Positions 1 through 12,026 are shown, numbered from the stretch's first letter. The stretch: DNA of 21,801 bases from DASTPP01 sp035762175 (GCA_035762175.1 DASTPP010000206.1:1-21801), one strand, 5' to 3'. Notes: a model not told the origin generated them from the sequence alone. Program-made: numbers and translations.

Positions 1-272
1 CCCGGCGCCCCGCCCGAGGTCGCCGGGGCGGCGGCCGCCGGCGGGGGCGCGGGCGCGAGCGTCGCGGGGGGCGCGGGCGCGCTCGCCTCGGCCGGCGCCG
101 ACGCCGGGGCCGCCGCCGCGGCGCGCGAGGCGGCGGGGCCCGCCCGCAGGCCCACGACGGTGACGAACGCGAGCGTCGCGGCGAGGGCGAGGGCCTTGCC
201 GGCGGCGCCCGCGCTCGGCAGCGAGCGCCGCCCGCCGCCCCCGGCCCGGGGGCGCGAGGGCGGGGCGGTCAC
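1..272 (-). CDS. Membrane-anchored Ala/Pro-rich protein, N-terminal part only (runs off window)
   Basis: Reading leftwards from a GTG at 272-270, a frame stays open to the window edge (90 codons). It begins with a short basic segment (MTAPPSRPRAG...RRS), then one hydrophobic stretch (KALALAATLAFVTVVGLRA, about residues 25-43) that would act as a signal anchor. A low-complexity Ala/Pro segment typical of a periplasmic linker follows. The GTG overlaps the TGA stop of the upstream small gene (GTGA), which suggests translational coupling. No catalytic domain is reached before the edge, so function cannot be named. The coding call rests on the open frame, the membrane segment and the coupled start. 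The composition is so GC-rich that open frames are cheap, so confidence is moderate. Confidence 0.55.
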   Translation of the reverse strand, partial: MTAPPSRPRAGGGGRRSLPSAGAAGKALALAATLAFVTVVGLRAGPAASRAAAAAPASAPAEASAPAPPATLAPAPPPAAAAPATSGGAP

Positions 273-517
273 GGGCGGTCCTCGGGGGCGCGGCGGGGCT
301 TCGGGCGGGCGACGCCGTCGGGCACGTAGCCCTCGGGGGGCGTCTCGCCCGCCTCGGCGTCGCGCACGGTGTAGTCGCGCAGTTGCAGCCGGTTCGTGCC
401 GAGCGGCAGCGCGTCGAGCGTCAGGTTGACGGACCCATCACGGTTGACGTAGCCGACGCCGATTCGCGTCCAGAACGTGCGCTCGCCGCGCTCGGTGATC
501 ATCCACAAGATCTTCAT
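269..517 (-). CDS. Small conserved-looking hypothetical protein, 82 aa
   Basis: The chosen ATG (517-515) is preceded by GGAGGG with a 7-nt spacer, a near-ideal ribosome site that decides the start over an in-frame ATG five codons upstream and a longer extension. The product starts MKILWMITERGERTFWTRIG and continues with a compact, probably beta-rich core (GVGYVNRDGSVNLTLDALP, then LQLRDYTVRD) and a charged, Pro-rich tail. Short proteins with a WTRIG...NRDGS...LDALP pattern are familiar as uncharacterised proteins in Myxococcota; this is recollection of the family, not a search result. There is no signal peptide, membrane segment or cysteine pair, so it is probably cytosolic. Its stop overlaps the GTG of the next gene, so the two are likely co-transcribed. 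Function unknown. Confidence 0.75.
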   Translation of the reverse strand: MKILWMITERGERTFWTRIGVGYVNRDGSVNLTLDALPLGTNRLQLRDYTVRDAEAGETPPEGYVPDGVARPKPRRAPEDRP

Positions 518-592
518 TTTCGTTCCCTCCATGGTGGCCTCTCCGATCGCCCGGGGGCCGCGCGTTCGGGCGCGGCGGCGCGACGTACGCAC

Positions 593-611
593 GGCCCGGG
601 GTCGCCGGGCC
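593..611 (-). terminator. GC hairpin between hydrolase and small gene
   Basis: GGCCCGG (593-599) pairs with CCGGGCC (605-611) around a GGTCG loop, in the spacer after the hydrolase stop at 736 and before the small gene at 517. There is no T-tract, so termination is only a possibility. The rest of 518-735 is featureless GC-rich sequence with no convincing promoter. Confidence 0.3.
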
Positions 612-735
612 CTTGAGCGAAGGCCGTGCCGACCGCGCGCGGCGGCGAAGCCCGCGGCCCGGGCGCGGCGCGGCCGGCGGGCGAGCGGCGGGGCGGGTGG
701 CGGCGGCCGGCCCGGCGGCGCGGGGGCTCGGGCGC

Positions 736-1779
736 TCAGGCGCGGCGGCTGAGCCAGGCCTCGAGGGCGGGCCAGGTCGTCAGCGGCGCGGTGTGGCCGA
801 CCAAGAGGTCGAGGTGGCCGGCGGGGAAGGCGCGGTACGTCTTGTCGCGCGAGCGGCTGCGCTGGTAGGCGGTGTGCGCGCCCTGGGGGGGCGCGATGTC
901 GTCGCGCGTGCCGGCCATGACCAGCAGGGGCAGGTCGGTGAGGGCCTCGAACGCGTCGCCGAAGCCCTCGACGCCGCCGGGGCCGTCGCCGCCGAGCTCG
1001 CGCTCGTGCGCCCAGCGGAACATATGGCGCAGGATGGGGACGCTGCCGGCGTCCATGGCGAGGGCCATGTGCTGGGCGAGCACGTCGGGCTCGATGTTGG
1101 CGGGCACGTAGCCGCGCACGGGCAGCGGGTAGAGCGGGCTCTCGATGAAGCGGCGCAGGAGGCGGATGGTCTCGCCGAGGCCGCGCAGCTCCATCGCGAG
1201 GTCGCGCTCGGGGGGGCCGGCCCAGCGCTCGAAGGCGCCGTGCAGGCGGCCGACGAGGGCGAGGGCGCGGGCGCCGCGGAGGAAGTGGTACGGGCTGCCG
1301 ATCGCGGCGACGCCCGCGGCCACGCCCCGCAGGCCGGGGGCCGAGGCGTAGGCGATGAGGCCGCCGAGCGAGTGGCCGACGAGAAAGAGGCGGCCCTGGC
1401 CGCTCAGGCGCAGGACCTCTTCGACGGCGCGGGGCAGGTCATCGCGCACGTACTCGACGGGGCTGAGCGGGCGCGGGGCGCCGAGGTGCGCGCTTCTGCC
1501 GTGGCCGCGCAGGTCGAGGTTGAAGACGTCGAAGCCGGCGCGGGCCAGGTGGTTGACCATGCTGCGCAGCGGCAGGTGCCACGAGTAGCGGTTCTGGCCG
1601 TAGCCGTGGATGAGCAGCACGGCGGCCCGGCACTCGGCGGGGCGGCCCGACCGCCGGGCGGCGCGCTTGCGGACCATGGCGAGCGGGGCGTGCTCGCCGG
1701 CGACGATGAGCTCTTTGACGAAGCGGGCCCGCTCGTCTCGGTTGATCGCCTGCTCGACGACGCGACGGGAGAGAATCAT
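736..1779 (-). CDS. Alpha/beta-hydrolase fold protein (lipase/esterase-like)
   Basis: The 347-aa product shows the alpha/beta-hydrolase landmarks in order: an oxyanion-hole strand LLIHGYGQN (56-63), DLRGHGRS (89-96), the nucleophile elbow GHSLGG with Ser137, a late acidic site GTRDD (Asp293 or Asp294) and the C-terminal His of PAGHLD (His322). The nucleophile, acid and His are thus all present. The long insert between strands 5 and 6 (about 165-280) should form a lid, as in lipases and in PHA-synthase-like hydrolases. There is no signal peptide or strong transmembrane segment, so a cytosolic location is likely; substrate cannot be read from sequence. The ATG at 1779 is the only good upstream start, though it lacks a strong ribosome site. 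It is divergent from the sigma-54 regulator gene across about 200 bp. Confidence 0.88.
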   Translation of the reverse strand: MILSRRVVEQAINRDERARFVKELIVAGEHAPLAMVRKRAARRSGRPAECRAAVLLIHGYGQNRYSWHLPLRSMVNHLARAGFDVFNLDLRGHGRSAHLGAPRPLSPVEYVRDDLPRAVEEVLRLSGQGRLFLVGHSLGGLIAYASAPGLRGVAAGVAAIGSPYHFLRGARALALVGRLHGAFERWAGPPERDLAMELRGLGETIRLLRRFIESPLYPLPVRGYVPANIEPDVLAQHMALAMDAGSVPILRHMFRWAHERELGGDGPGGVEGFGDAFEALTDLPLLVMAGTRDDIAPPQGAHTAYQRSRSRDKTYRAFPAGHLDLLVGHTAPLTTWPALEAWLSRRA

Positions 1780-1981
1780 GCCTCGGTTCGGGTTCTACGA
1801 CGCGAAGGGCGGCGCCGCGGCGTTGGGCCCTCGGGCGGGGCGGAGGGGGCGCTCGCCCGAGGGCTCTGCCGGCGGGCGGCCGGGCGTGGCGGCGCTTCTC
1901 GGCCCAAACATTCTGTGCAAAGCTCGGCCCCTCGCCCCGCCGGTCGGGGTCGGCCACCTAGCCACCGTAGCGACCCGGTCA

Positions 1982-6511
<4,530 letters not shown>

Positions 6512-6602
6512 GAGAGGGGGCCGCGCCCCGAGCGCTCCCGCCCTCTCGCGCATCGAAGCCGGGCGGCGCGCGCCGGCCCCCGCCCCGCCGCCCCCGAAGC
6601 CC

Positions 6603-7076
6603 GTGCCCATCGCCGCCTACTCGACCCTCATCGACGCGCCCTTGCGCCGCGTCTTCGCCTTCCACGAAGAGCCCTCCGCCCTCGCGCGCCTCACCCCGCC
6701 CTGGGAGCGGGTCGAAGTCGTCACGCCGCCCGCCTCGCTCGCGGTCGGCACCCGCGTCGTGCTGCGCACGCGCGTCGGGCCGCTGTGGCTGCGCTGGGTC
6801 GCCGAGCACGTCGCCTACGAGCGCGACCGCGCCTTCGCCGACCGGCAGGTCGAAGGCCCCTTCGCCTCCTGGGAGCACCACCACCTCTTCGAAGATCTCT
6901 CCGAGCCCGGCCGCCCCCGCACCCGCCTGACCGACCGCGTCGCCTACGAGCTGCCCCTCGGCCCGCTCGGCGCGCTCTTCGGCGGCGCCTTCGTCCGGCG
7001 TAAGCTCGACCGACTCTTCGCCTTCCGCCACGAGGTGACCCGGCGGGCCTGCGAGGGCGCCGCGCCGGGGCCTTGA
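6603..7076 (+). CDS. SRPBCC (START-like) domain protein
   Basis: 157 aa from a GTG at 6603; no in-frame ATG gives a better start. The sequence follows the SRPBCC hydrophobic-cavity fold: an N-terminal strand (YSTLIDAPLRRVFAFHE), a short helix with LTPPWERVEV, central strands (GTRVVLRTRVGPLWLRWVAEH), the segment QVEGPFASWEHHHLFE, and a long C-terminal helix (FVRRKLDRLFAFRHEVTRR). From memory of the family, it is most like the SRPBCC module at the N-terminus of fused nucleoside-diphosphate-sugar-epimerase-type proteins (TIGR01777/YfcH relatives), but here it stands alone. It probably binds a hydrophobic ligand; no catalytic residues are evident. The gene lies 91 nt after the sigma-54 regulator on the same strand and may be co-transcribed, although a GAGAGGG/CCCTCTC inverted repeat (6512-6547) sits between them. 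Confidence 0.85.
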   Translation: MPIAAYSTLIDAPLRRVFAFHEEPSALARLTPPWERVEVVTPPASLAVGTRVVLRTRVGPLWLRWVAEHVAYERDRAFADRQVEGPFASWEHHHLFEDLSEPGRPRTRLTDRVAYELPLGPLGALFGGAFVRRKLDRLFAFRHEVTRRACEGAAPGP

Positions 7077-7211
7077 CGCCTCGCCCTCGGCGCCCGAGGC
7101 GCGCCCCATCGCCCGCTCGTCGCCGCCCCGCGCGCCGCCCCGAGGCGCCTCCCACCGCGGCGCAGGCGCCCCCACCCGGCGCCGCCGGGTGGCCGCCCCC
7201 GGTGCGCGCTG

Positions 7212-9158
7212 CTATTGTGGGGTTGCGACGAGATGGCCGACGTGCTGAGCAGCCCAGTCCTGGTGCTCAATCGTTATTTTCAGCCGGTCCAGATCACCAA
7301 CGTGCGTCGCGCCTTCGTCCTGCTCTACGGCGGGGCCGCCGTCGCGGTCGAGGGCGGCGAGCTCTACGACTTCCCCGCCTGGCGCGAGCTGCCCGCCGGC
7401 GAGCGGCCCGGGCTCGCCGTCGTGGGCGGGCAGCTGCGCGTGCCGCGCGTGCTGCACCTCTTGCGCTACGACCGCACGCCCCGCACCCTCGTCCGCCTGT
7501 CGCGGCGCAACCTGATGCTCCGCGACGACTTCCAGTGCCAGTACTGCGGCCGCCGCCCGCCGCTGCGCGATCTGAACATCGACCACATCGTGCCGCGCAG
7601 CCGCGGCGGCGCCGACAGCTGGGACAACCTCGTCACCGCCTGCCGTTCGTGCAACCTCCGAAAGGGCTCGCGCACCCCCGAAGAGGCCGGCGTGCCCCTC
7701 TTGCGCGCCCCCTCGCGCCCCCGCTGGACGGTGGCGGCCCGCATCCGCATGGCGATGGGCCACCCCTTCCCCGAGTGGGAGCCCTTCCTCGAGGCGGGCT
7801 GAGCGCCGCGGGTTCGGCGCCGCGCCGAGAGCCGCGCGATCGCATCGTTCGATGGCGTCGCGCGCAGCCTGAGCCGCCGGGCGCGCCCCCGGCGCTCGGT
7901 GCGAGTGCCGGGCCGTTACGACGGCCGTGCCCCGCGTCGCCGAACGGCGGGCTAAGCGCCCGTCGCCGGCGCCGCCCTCGCCCCCGGCCCCGCCCGCGCC
8001 CCCGGCCCCGCCCGCGCCGGGCGGCGGGCATTTGAACGTAGGCGGGCCGGGCGGGTCGACCTCGACCGGCGCCTTGATGGGCACCGCCTGGAAGCCGATG
8101 CCCACCGAGATGGCCTCGCAGGGCAGCGCCGCGTTGGCGAGCGACCCGGCGCCGACCTCGACGTTGGGCAAGTCGCTGTTGGCCGAGAGCGCTCGCAAGA
8201 TCGTGCCGATGAGGCTGCGCGCGGTCGCGCAGCGCACGTCGGGCGCGGCGTCCGGCGGGGTGAAGGCGTCGTAGATGACCTCGACGCCGATGGGCTCGAA
8301 TTTCGATCGGATCTCGTCGGACGAGGCGGCGTAGCCGAAGTTGCCGATGGCGCCGGCGCGGCCGCCGTCGCCGAGCTCCATCGTGATGAGCACCATCTCG
8401 GCCAGCACCTCGGTCTCGCGCGCGAGGAAGGTCACGGGGAAGCGGCTGCGCGAGACCACGCGGTCGCCGCTCACCCAGGTGGTGCCGCGGCGGTAGCCCT
8501 GGTCGTAGCGGTAACTTCGGGCGCGCACGACCTGCCGCTCGGCGTCCGGGCGCCACAGATCGTCGGGCGCCTCGGCGGGCTCGGCGAGGGGCTGCGTGAT
8601 GTAGAGCGTGGCGGGCACGTAGGGGTCGTCGGGCCCGTCGTCGTAGTCTTCGAGGACGAAGACGTAGGTGGGCGCGGTGCCGTTATAAAGGCGCGGGTTG
8701 GCGAAGTTGTCGAAGTCGACGCCGAGGTTGACCGAGCGCGAGGTGGCGAGGTTTCGGCCGTACGAGTTGTCGCGGCAGTCTTCGCCGTCCTCCGTCAGCG
8801 CGGGCGCCAGGCCCGAGCCCAGCCGGCAGCCGGGCGGCTGCCCGTCGTCTTCGGTGCACACGCCGTCGAGGTCGAAGCCGAGCTCGCGCCAGGCGTCTTC
8901 GTCGGACGCCTTGTCGTTCAGCCGGCGCGTGCCGTAAAAAAACTCTTTCGCGGCGAGCACGACCCGCTTGTCGGTGCCCGAGGGCCTGCGATCGCCCGAC
9001 GGGCGCCGCGGCGGCGCCCCCCGCGAGGCCCGCCCCTCGGGCTCGACCAGGGTCTTGTCTTCGATGCCGGCGACCAACTGGCACGCGAGGGGCGACGCCG
9101 CCGCGGCCGCCGCCGCGAGGGCGCCGAGCCAGAGGGGCCAGCGCGGCCCGGCGCTCAC
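7212..9158 (-). CDS. Lipoprotein of myxobacterial type, unknown function; C-terminal third doubtful
   Basis: The GTG at 9158 overlaps the stop of the upstream TPR-PEGA gene (GTGA), implying coupling. The N-terminus is a lipoprotein signal: hydrophobic Ala-rich stretch, then SPLAC with Cys26, followed by QLVAGIEDKT, a pattern seen after the lipid-anchored Cys in many Polyangiales lipoproteins. Residues 65-380 look like one folded domain with several cysteines (for example Cys101, Cys111, Cys128, Cys310, Cys347, Cys377). Residues 381-400 are a Gly/Ala repeat made by two perfect 18-bp units. After that the frame continues about 250 codons, of which the last ~197 lie antisense to the HNH gene; this tail has no domain character and is probably not real. 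Either a stop was lost by a 1-nt slip in the repeat, or the overlap is genuine. The last gene of the kinase operon; probably outer-membrane or periplasmic. Confidence 0.7.
   Translation of the reverse strand: MSAGPRWPLWLGALAAAAAAASPLACQLVAGIEDKTLVEPEGRASRGAPPRRPSGDRRPSGTDKRVVLAAKEFFYGTRRLNDKASDEDAWRELGFDLDGVCTEDDGQPPGCRLGSGLAPALTEDGEDCRDNSYGRNLATSRSVNLGVDFDNFANPRLYNGTAPTYVFVLEDYDDGPDDPYVPATLYITQPLAEPAEAPDDLWRPDAERQVVRARSYRYDQGYRRGTTWVSGDRVVSRSRFPVTFLARETEVLAEMVLITMELGDGGRAGAIGNFGYAASSDEIRSKFEPIGVEVIYDAFTPPDAAPDVRCATARSLIGTILRALSANSDLPNVEVGAGSLANAALPCEAISVGIGFQAVPIKAPVEVDPPGPPTFKCPPPGAGGAGGAGGAGGEGGAGDGRLARRSATRGTAVVTARHSHRAPGARPAAQAARDAIERCDRAALGAAPNPRRSARLEEGLPLGEGVAHRHADAGRHRPAGARGGAQEGHAGLFGGARALSEVARTAGGDEVVPAVGAAAAARHDVVDVQIAQRRAAAAVLALEVVAEHQVAPRQADEGAGRAVVAQEVQHARHAQLPAHDGEPGPLAGGQLAPGGEVVELAALDRDGGPAVEQDEGATHVGDLDRLKITIEHQDWAAQHVGHLVATPQ
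7233..7802 (+). CDS. HNH endonuclease family protein
   Basis: 189 aa from the ATG at 7233; a TTG six codons upstream would only add MWGCDE. The N-terminal half (VLVLNRYFQPVQITNVRRAF...) is the conserved lead-in of a widespread bacterial HNH family. The C-terminal half carries the zinc-finger beta-beta-alpha nuclease core: Cys102/Cys105 (CQYC), Asp117-His118 in IDHIVPRSRGG, an Asn in WDNLVTAC, and Cys137/Cys140 (CRSC). The four cysteines should bind structural zinc and His118 is the expected catalytic base. The protein lacks a signal peptide. Members of this family are common, chromosomal and mostly uncharacterised, so a role in restriction or recombination cannot be assigned. On the opposite strand, a lipoprotein frame reads through this whole gene; the HNH motifs make this strand the credible coding one. 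Confidence 0.93.
   Translation: MADVLSSPVLVLNRYFQPVQITNVRRAFVLLYGGAAVAVEGGELYDFPAWRELPAGERPGLAVVGGQLRVPRVLHLLRYDRTPRTLVRLSRRNLMLRDDFQCQYCGRRPPLRDLNIDHIVPRSRGGADSWDNLVTACRSCNLRKGSRTPEEAGVPLLRAPSRPRWTVAARIRMAMGHPFPEWEPFLEAG
7952..7954 (-). other. TAG in an alternative frame just after the Gly/Ala repeat
   Basis: A 1-nt frame change in or near the 18-bp repeats would end the lipoprotein at this TAG, close to where the folded region stops and well before the HNH gene. The perfect palindrome CGCCGAACGGCG lies next to it. Candidate true end of the lipoprotein; inference only. Confidence 0.3.
7981..8016. repeat. Two tandem copies of an 18-bp GC unit
   Basis: CCCCCGGCCCCGCCCGCG occurs twice head-to-tail (7981-7998, 7999-8016). 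On the minus strand it encodes the Gly/Ala-rich segment of the lipoprotein. Slippage here could shift the frame and explain the doubtful long tail. Confidence 0.8.
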
Positions 9159-10243
9159 CAGGCGCCTCCGAGCCGCAGGGCCACGTGATCGCGGCCGACC
9201 TCGGGCAAGAGCCAGCGCCCGGGCAACGCGGAGCGCGGCGCGGCGCCCCCCGTCGACGGCGCCTTGCCGGCCGACGGCGCGGTGAGCACGAGCAGGGCGC
9301 CGACGCCGAGGCCGACGACGCCGACCCCGATCGCGACGTTGGCGACGTTGGCCGCGAACTTCGCCTCGTCGTTCAGCTCGACCGCGCCCGCGTCGACGCA
9401 GCGCTCGTTGGGGCAGCGTTCGTCGACCTCGCCCGCCTTGTCGACGGCCCGGTAGCCGAAGTACCCCCCGACCAGGAGCGCCGCGAGGCCGGCGCCGCCG
9501 ACGGCGAACCCCACGGCGCGCTGCGAGAGCGCGGAGGGCTTGGCCGGCAGGGGCGCGGGCGGCGCCGGCGCCGCGCGCGGGGCGGCGGGCTCGGCGGCCG
9601 GGGCCTCTTCTTTCTTCTTCGCGAGCTCGGGCACGGTCACGTCATGCTGCCCCGGCTCGGGCGGGATTTCGACCGTCGTCAACCAGGTCTCGTAGCCGGG
9701 GGCGCTCGCGCTCACCTCGTGCCGCCCCGGATCGACGGGGATGGGCGAGCCCCAGACCCCCTCTTTGAGCGTGAGCCCGTCGCGGCGCACCTCGAGGCCC
9801 GACACCGCGCGGGCCTCGGCGCTGACCCGCACCGAGAGCTTCGCCAGCTTCGGCTCGAGGGCGCGGACGTGCGTGCGGGCGACGCGCTCGCGGTCGGCGC
9901 GCTTGGCCTGGCGCGCGAGCGACGCGACCTCGTTGAACTCGAGCCACGCCGACGCGGTCTTGCCCTCGGCCTCGTGGCAGAGCGCGAGGTTGATGAGCGT
10001 GCCGAGGCCCGGGTCGAGGCGCTGGCTCTCGGCGAGCTTCGGGCACGCCTCGGCGTAGTTGCCCTCGCCCATCAACTGGAGCGCCTCGCGGAAGAGCGCC
10101 TCGGCCGCGATGCGCTCGTTGGCCGAGCCGCCCTGCTGCGCCGCCGCCGGGAGCGCCGGCGCGAAGCACGCGGCCGCCGCGAGCAGCGCGAGCGCGCGCC
10201 GCCCTGGCCCCCCGCACCCCGCGCGACCGCCGCCCCGTCTCAT
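9155..10243 (-). CDS. TPR and PEGA-domain membrane protein, exported
   Basis: 362 aa. The N-terminus is a signal peptide (basic start, hydrophobic 17-33, cleavage after PAAA before QQGG). Residues 43-110 form TPR-like helices (EALFREALQLMGEGNYAEAC, then a second repeat with LINLALCHEAEGKTASAW). Residues about 136-205 form a PEGA-like beta domain (LSVRVSAEA...GLEVRRDGLTL...VDPGRHEVSASAPGYE), a module common on surface and kinase-associated proteins. A Pro/Ala linker leads to two hydrophobic segments (243-264 and 299-320), so the C-terminus is membrane-embedded. This architecture is frequent in Polyangiales next to Hanks-type kinases, as here: it starts 10 nt after the kinase stop and its own stop overlaps the lipoprotein start. 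It may sense or structure the envelope in a kinase pathway; the exact role is unknown. Confidence 0.88.
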   Translation of the reverse strand: MRRGGGRAGCGGPGRRALALLAAAACFAPALPAAAQQGGSANERIAAEALFREALQLMGEGNYAEACPKLAESQRLDPGLGTLINLALCHEAEGKTASAWLEFNEVASLARQAKRADRERVARTHVRALEPKLAKLSVRVSAEARAVSGLEVRRDGLTLKEGVWGSPIPVDPGRHEVSASAPGYETWLTTVEIPPEPGQHDVTVPELAKKKEEAPAAEPAAPRAAPAPPAPLPAKPSALSQRAVGFAVGGAGLAALLVGGYFGYRAVDKAGEVDERCPNERCVDAGAVELNDEAKFAANVANVAIGVGVVGLGVGALLVLTAPSAGKAPSTGGAAPRSALPGRWLLPEVGRDHVALRLGGAW

Positions 10244-10253
10244 GGCCGGCTTC

Positions 10254-11732
10254 TTACTTGCGGTCGCGCGCCAGATCGCGCAGCACCCCGTGCCCGCCGA
10301 CCGCCGGCTCGCCGGCCGGCGGCGCGGCGTGGCGCGAGGCCGGTCGGCCGCCTTGCGGGGCCGCGGCGTGCGCGGGCGCGGCGGGCGCCGGGGGCGACGT
10401 CGGGCGCGCCGACGGCGCGTCGGCCGCCGGGGGCGCCGCGCTCGCCGACGGCTCGGGCGCCGCCGACGGCTCGCCCCTGGCCGGCCGCTCGGCCGGCGGC
10501 GCCATCGCCGCCCGCTCGGTCGAGAGCGACGCGGGCGGCAGCTGCGAGGCGGGCAGCAGGTGCCCGGACAGGCGCGCCCGCGAGTGCGAGAGCAGCGACC
10601 AGGCGCCCGCCCCGACCCCCCCGATGGCGAGCGCCGCGGCGCACGCCAGCGCCGCCTTGGCCGGGCCCCGACGCCGCCGGCGCTCGAGCAGCCGCGTCGT
10701 GGCCCACGAGGCGTTGTTCGGCTCGCTCGGCGGCGCCGGCACCGAGAGCAGCCGGCGCGCGCTCAGCACGCAGCCCGGTTCGGTCGAGGTCAGGTGCAGC
10801 ACCCGCTGCGCGTGCTCGGCCGCGCGCGGCGTCGCGAAGGACACGAGCGCCGCCGCGAGGGCGCCGACGTCCGGCCAGCGCGCCGCGGGGTCTTTCTGCA
10901 AACAGCGCTCGACCACGGCGCAGAACGCCTCGGGCAGCTCGGGCCGCACGCTCGCGAGCGGGCGGTGGGGGCCGGACACGATGGCGTCGCACACGTCGAC
11001 GAGCGAATCGGCCTGGAAGGGCAGCTGCCCCGTCAAAAGCTCGTACAGAATCACCCCGAGCGACCAGATGTCCGTCCAGGGCCCGACCTGCTTCGAGGAG
11101 AGCACCTGCTCGGGCGCCATGTACAGCGGCGAGCCCCACACCGTCATGGTGTTGACCACGTTGCGGTCGCCGTTCGCGCCGAACATCGACTTCGAGATGC
11201 CGAAGTCGAGCACCTTGACGGCCGACGCCCCGTCGGGCGTGTGGTTGCGAAAGAGGTTCGAGGGCTTCAAGTCGCGGTGCACGATGCCGCGCGCGTGCGC
11301 CTCGGCCACCGCCACGCAGCTCTGCAGCACCACGTCGACCGCCTCGGCCACCGAGAGCGGCCCCGAGCGCCGCAGCTGCTCGGCCAGGTCGAAGCCCGTC
11401 AGGTGCTCCATCACCATGAAGGGCAGGCCGTTCGGCAGCGTGCCGACGTCCATCACCCGCACCACGTTGTCGCAGTAAAGCTGCGCGATCGCCCGCGCCT
11501 CGCGCGCGAAGCGCTCCGCCGACACCCGGTCGCGCGCCACCTCCGGCAAGAGCACCTTGATGGCCACCCGCTGCTGCAGCGTCTCGTGCTGCGCCGCCAG
11601 CACGACCCCCATGCCCCCCCGCGCCAGCACCCCCTCGATGAGGTACTTGCCCGCGACCCGGCTGCCCGGCACCGGAATGCCAGCAGGCAGCCCCGCCGGG
11701 GGGACAGACTGGTGCCTCATTCGACCCGCCAT
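10254..11732 (-). CDS. Hanks-type Ser/Thr protein kinase with one transmembrane segment
   Basis: 492 aa. The kinase domain (about 30-300) has all key residues: Gly loop LARGGMGVV, Lys59 in VAIKV, Glu78, HRDLKPSN with Asp154, DFG at 176-178, and the APE motif at 206-208. It is therefore predicted active and of the RD type. A basic juxtamembrane stretch (RRRRRG, about 351-356) precedes a hydrophobic segment (359-381). A roughly 110-residue Ala/Pro/Ser-rich tail then lies outside the membrane with no known sensor fold, in place of the PASTA repeats of PknB. The ATG at 11732 is chosen; another ATG four codons in is possible. It is the first gene of the operon with the TPR-PEGA protein and lipoprotein, and is divergent from the sigma-like gene across an unusual ~400-bp spacer. 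Substrates unknown. Confidence 0.95.
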   Translation of the reverse strand: MAGRMRHQSVPPAGLPAGIPVPGSRVAGKYLIEGVLARGGMGVVLAAQHETLQQRVAIKVLLPEVARDRVSAERFAREARAIAQLYCDNVVRVMDVGTLPNGLPFMVMEHLTGFDLAEQLRRSGPLSVAEAVDVVLQSCVAVAEAHARGIVHRDLKPSNLFRNHTPDGASAVKVLDFGISKSMFGANGDRNVVNTMTVWGSPLYMAPEQVLSSKQVGPWTDIWSLGVILYELLTGQLPFQADSLVDVCDAIVSGPHRPLASVRPELPEAFCAVVERCLQKDPAARWPDVGALAAALVSFATPRAAEHAQRVLHLTSTEPGCVLSARRLLSVPAPPSEPNNASWATTRLLERRRRRGPAKAALACAAALAIGGVGAGAWSLLSHSRARLSGHLLPASQLPPASLSTERAAMAPPAERPARGEPSAAPEPSASAAPPAADAPSARPTSPPAPAAPAHAAAPQGGRPASRHAAPPAGEPAVGGHGVLRDLARDRK

Positions 11733-11847
11733 AGTGTCTCGCTAAGACGACCAACACAGCAATTACTTCTCATGGCAGCACACGTTGGCCCATCTTGCAA
11801 GACAATGTGCGCCGCACAGTAGACAGGTAGGGTAATGAAGGACCACC

Positions 11848-11865
11848 CGAAATCCAGCGATTTCG
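11848..11865. repeat. Inverted repeat, 7-bp arms
   Basis: CGAAATC and GATTTCG flank a CAGC loop, a perfect match. It could be an operator or an RNA hairpin in the divergent spacer. Confidence 0.65.
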
Positions 11866-11889
11866 CCACCGAAGCTTCAGTACCCTCAC

Positions 11890-11910
11890 GTAGGGAACCC
11901 TTCGCCCTAC
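11890..11910. repeat. Inverted repeat, 6-bp arms, with nested CCCT/AGGG
   Basis: GTAGGG and CCCTAC flank 9 nt. The left arm also pairs with an upstream CCCT (11883-11886), giving alternating CCCT/AGGG/CCCT elements, and a further GTAGGG lies near 11827. The cluster fits repeated regulator half-sites. Confidence 0.5.
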
Positions 11911-12007
11911 ATCACGAAAGCTCTGACTCAGCCAGGCAGACCCCACCCCAGAACCACTAATTTTATCGTACGTCTACCGCCCTCCACAACCACCCGCAGA
12001 CTTCGAC

Positions 12008-12026
12008 GGCCGAATAATTTTCGGCC
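12008..12026. repeat. Inverted repeat, 7-bp arms with AT loop
   Basis: GGCCGAA and TTCGGCC flank TAATT, a perfect stem about 105 bp upstream of the sigma-like gene. No T-tract follows on either strand, so an operator or leader hairpin is as likely as a terminator. Confidence 0.6.

Noticed and set aside
1610..1981. N-terminal extension of the hybrid regulator back to 1610
   Set aside because: It would overlap the divergent hydrolase start and adds only low-complexity residues before the kinase domain.
9185..11155. 656-codon plus-strand frame opposite the kinase operon
   Set aside because: Arg/Ala low-complexity antisense of genes with clear kinase, TPR and PEGA motifs.
11784..11798. Sigma-54 promoter resembling TGGC...TTGCA
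   Set aside because: The GG and GC elements are only 8 nt apart, whereas sigma-54 sites need 10.
11772..11822. 16-codon frame in the divergent spacer
   Set aside because: Too short to judge, with no ribosome site or conservation evidence.
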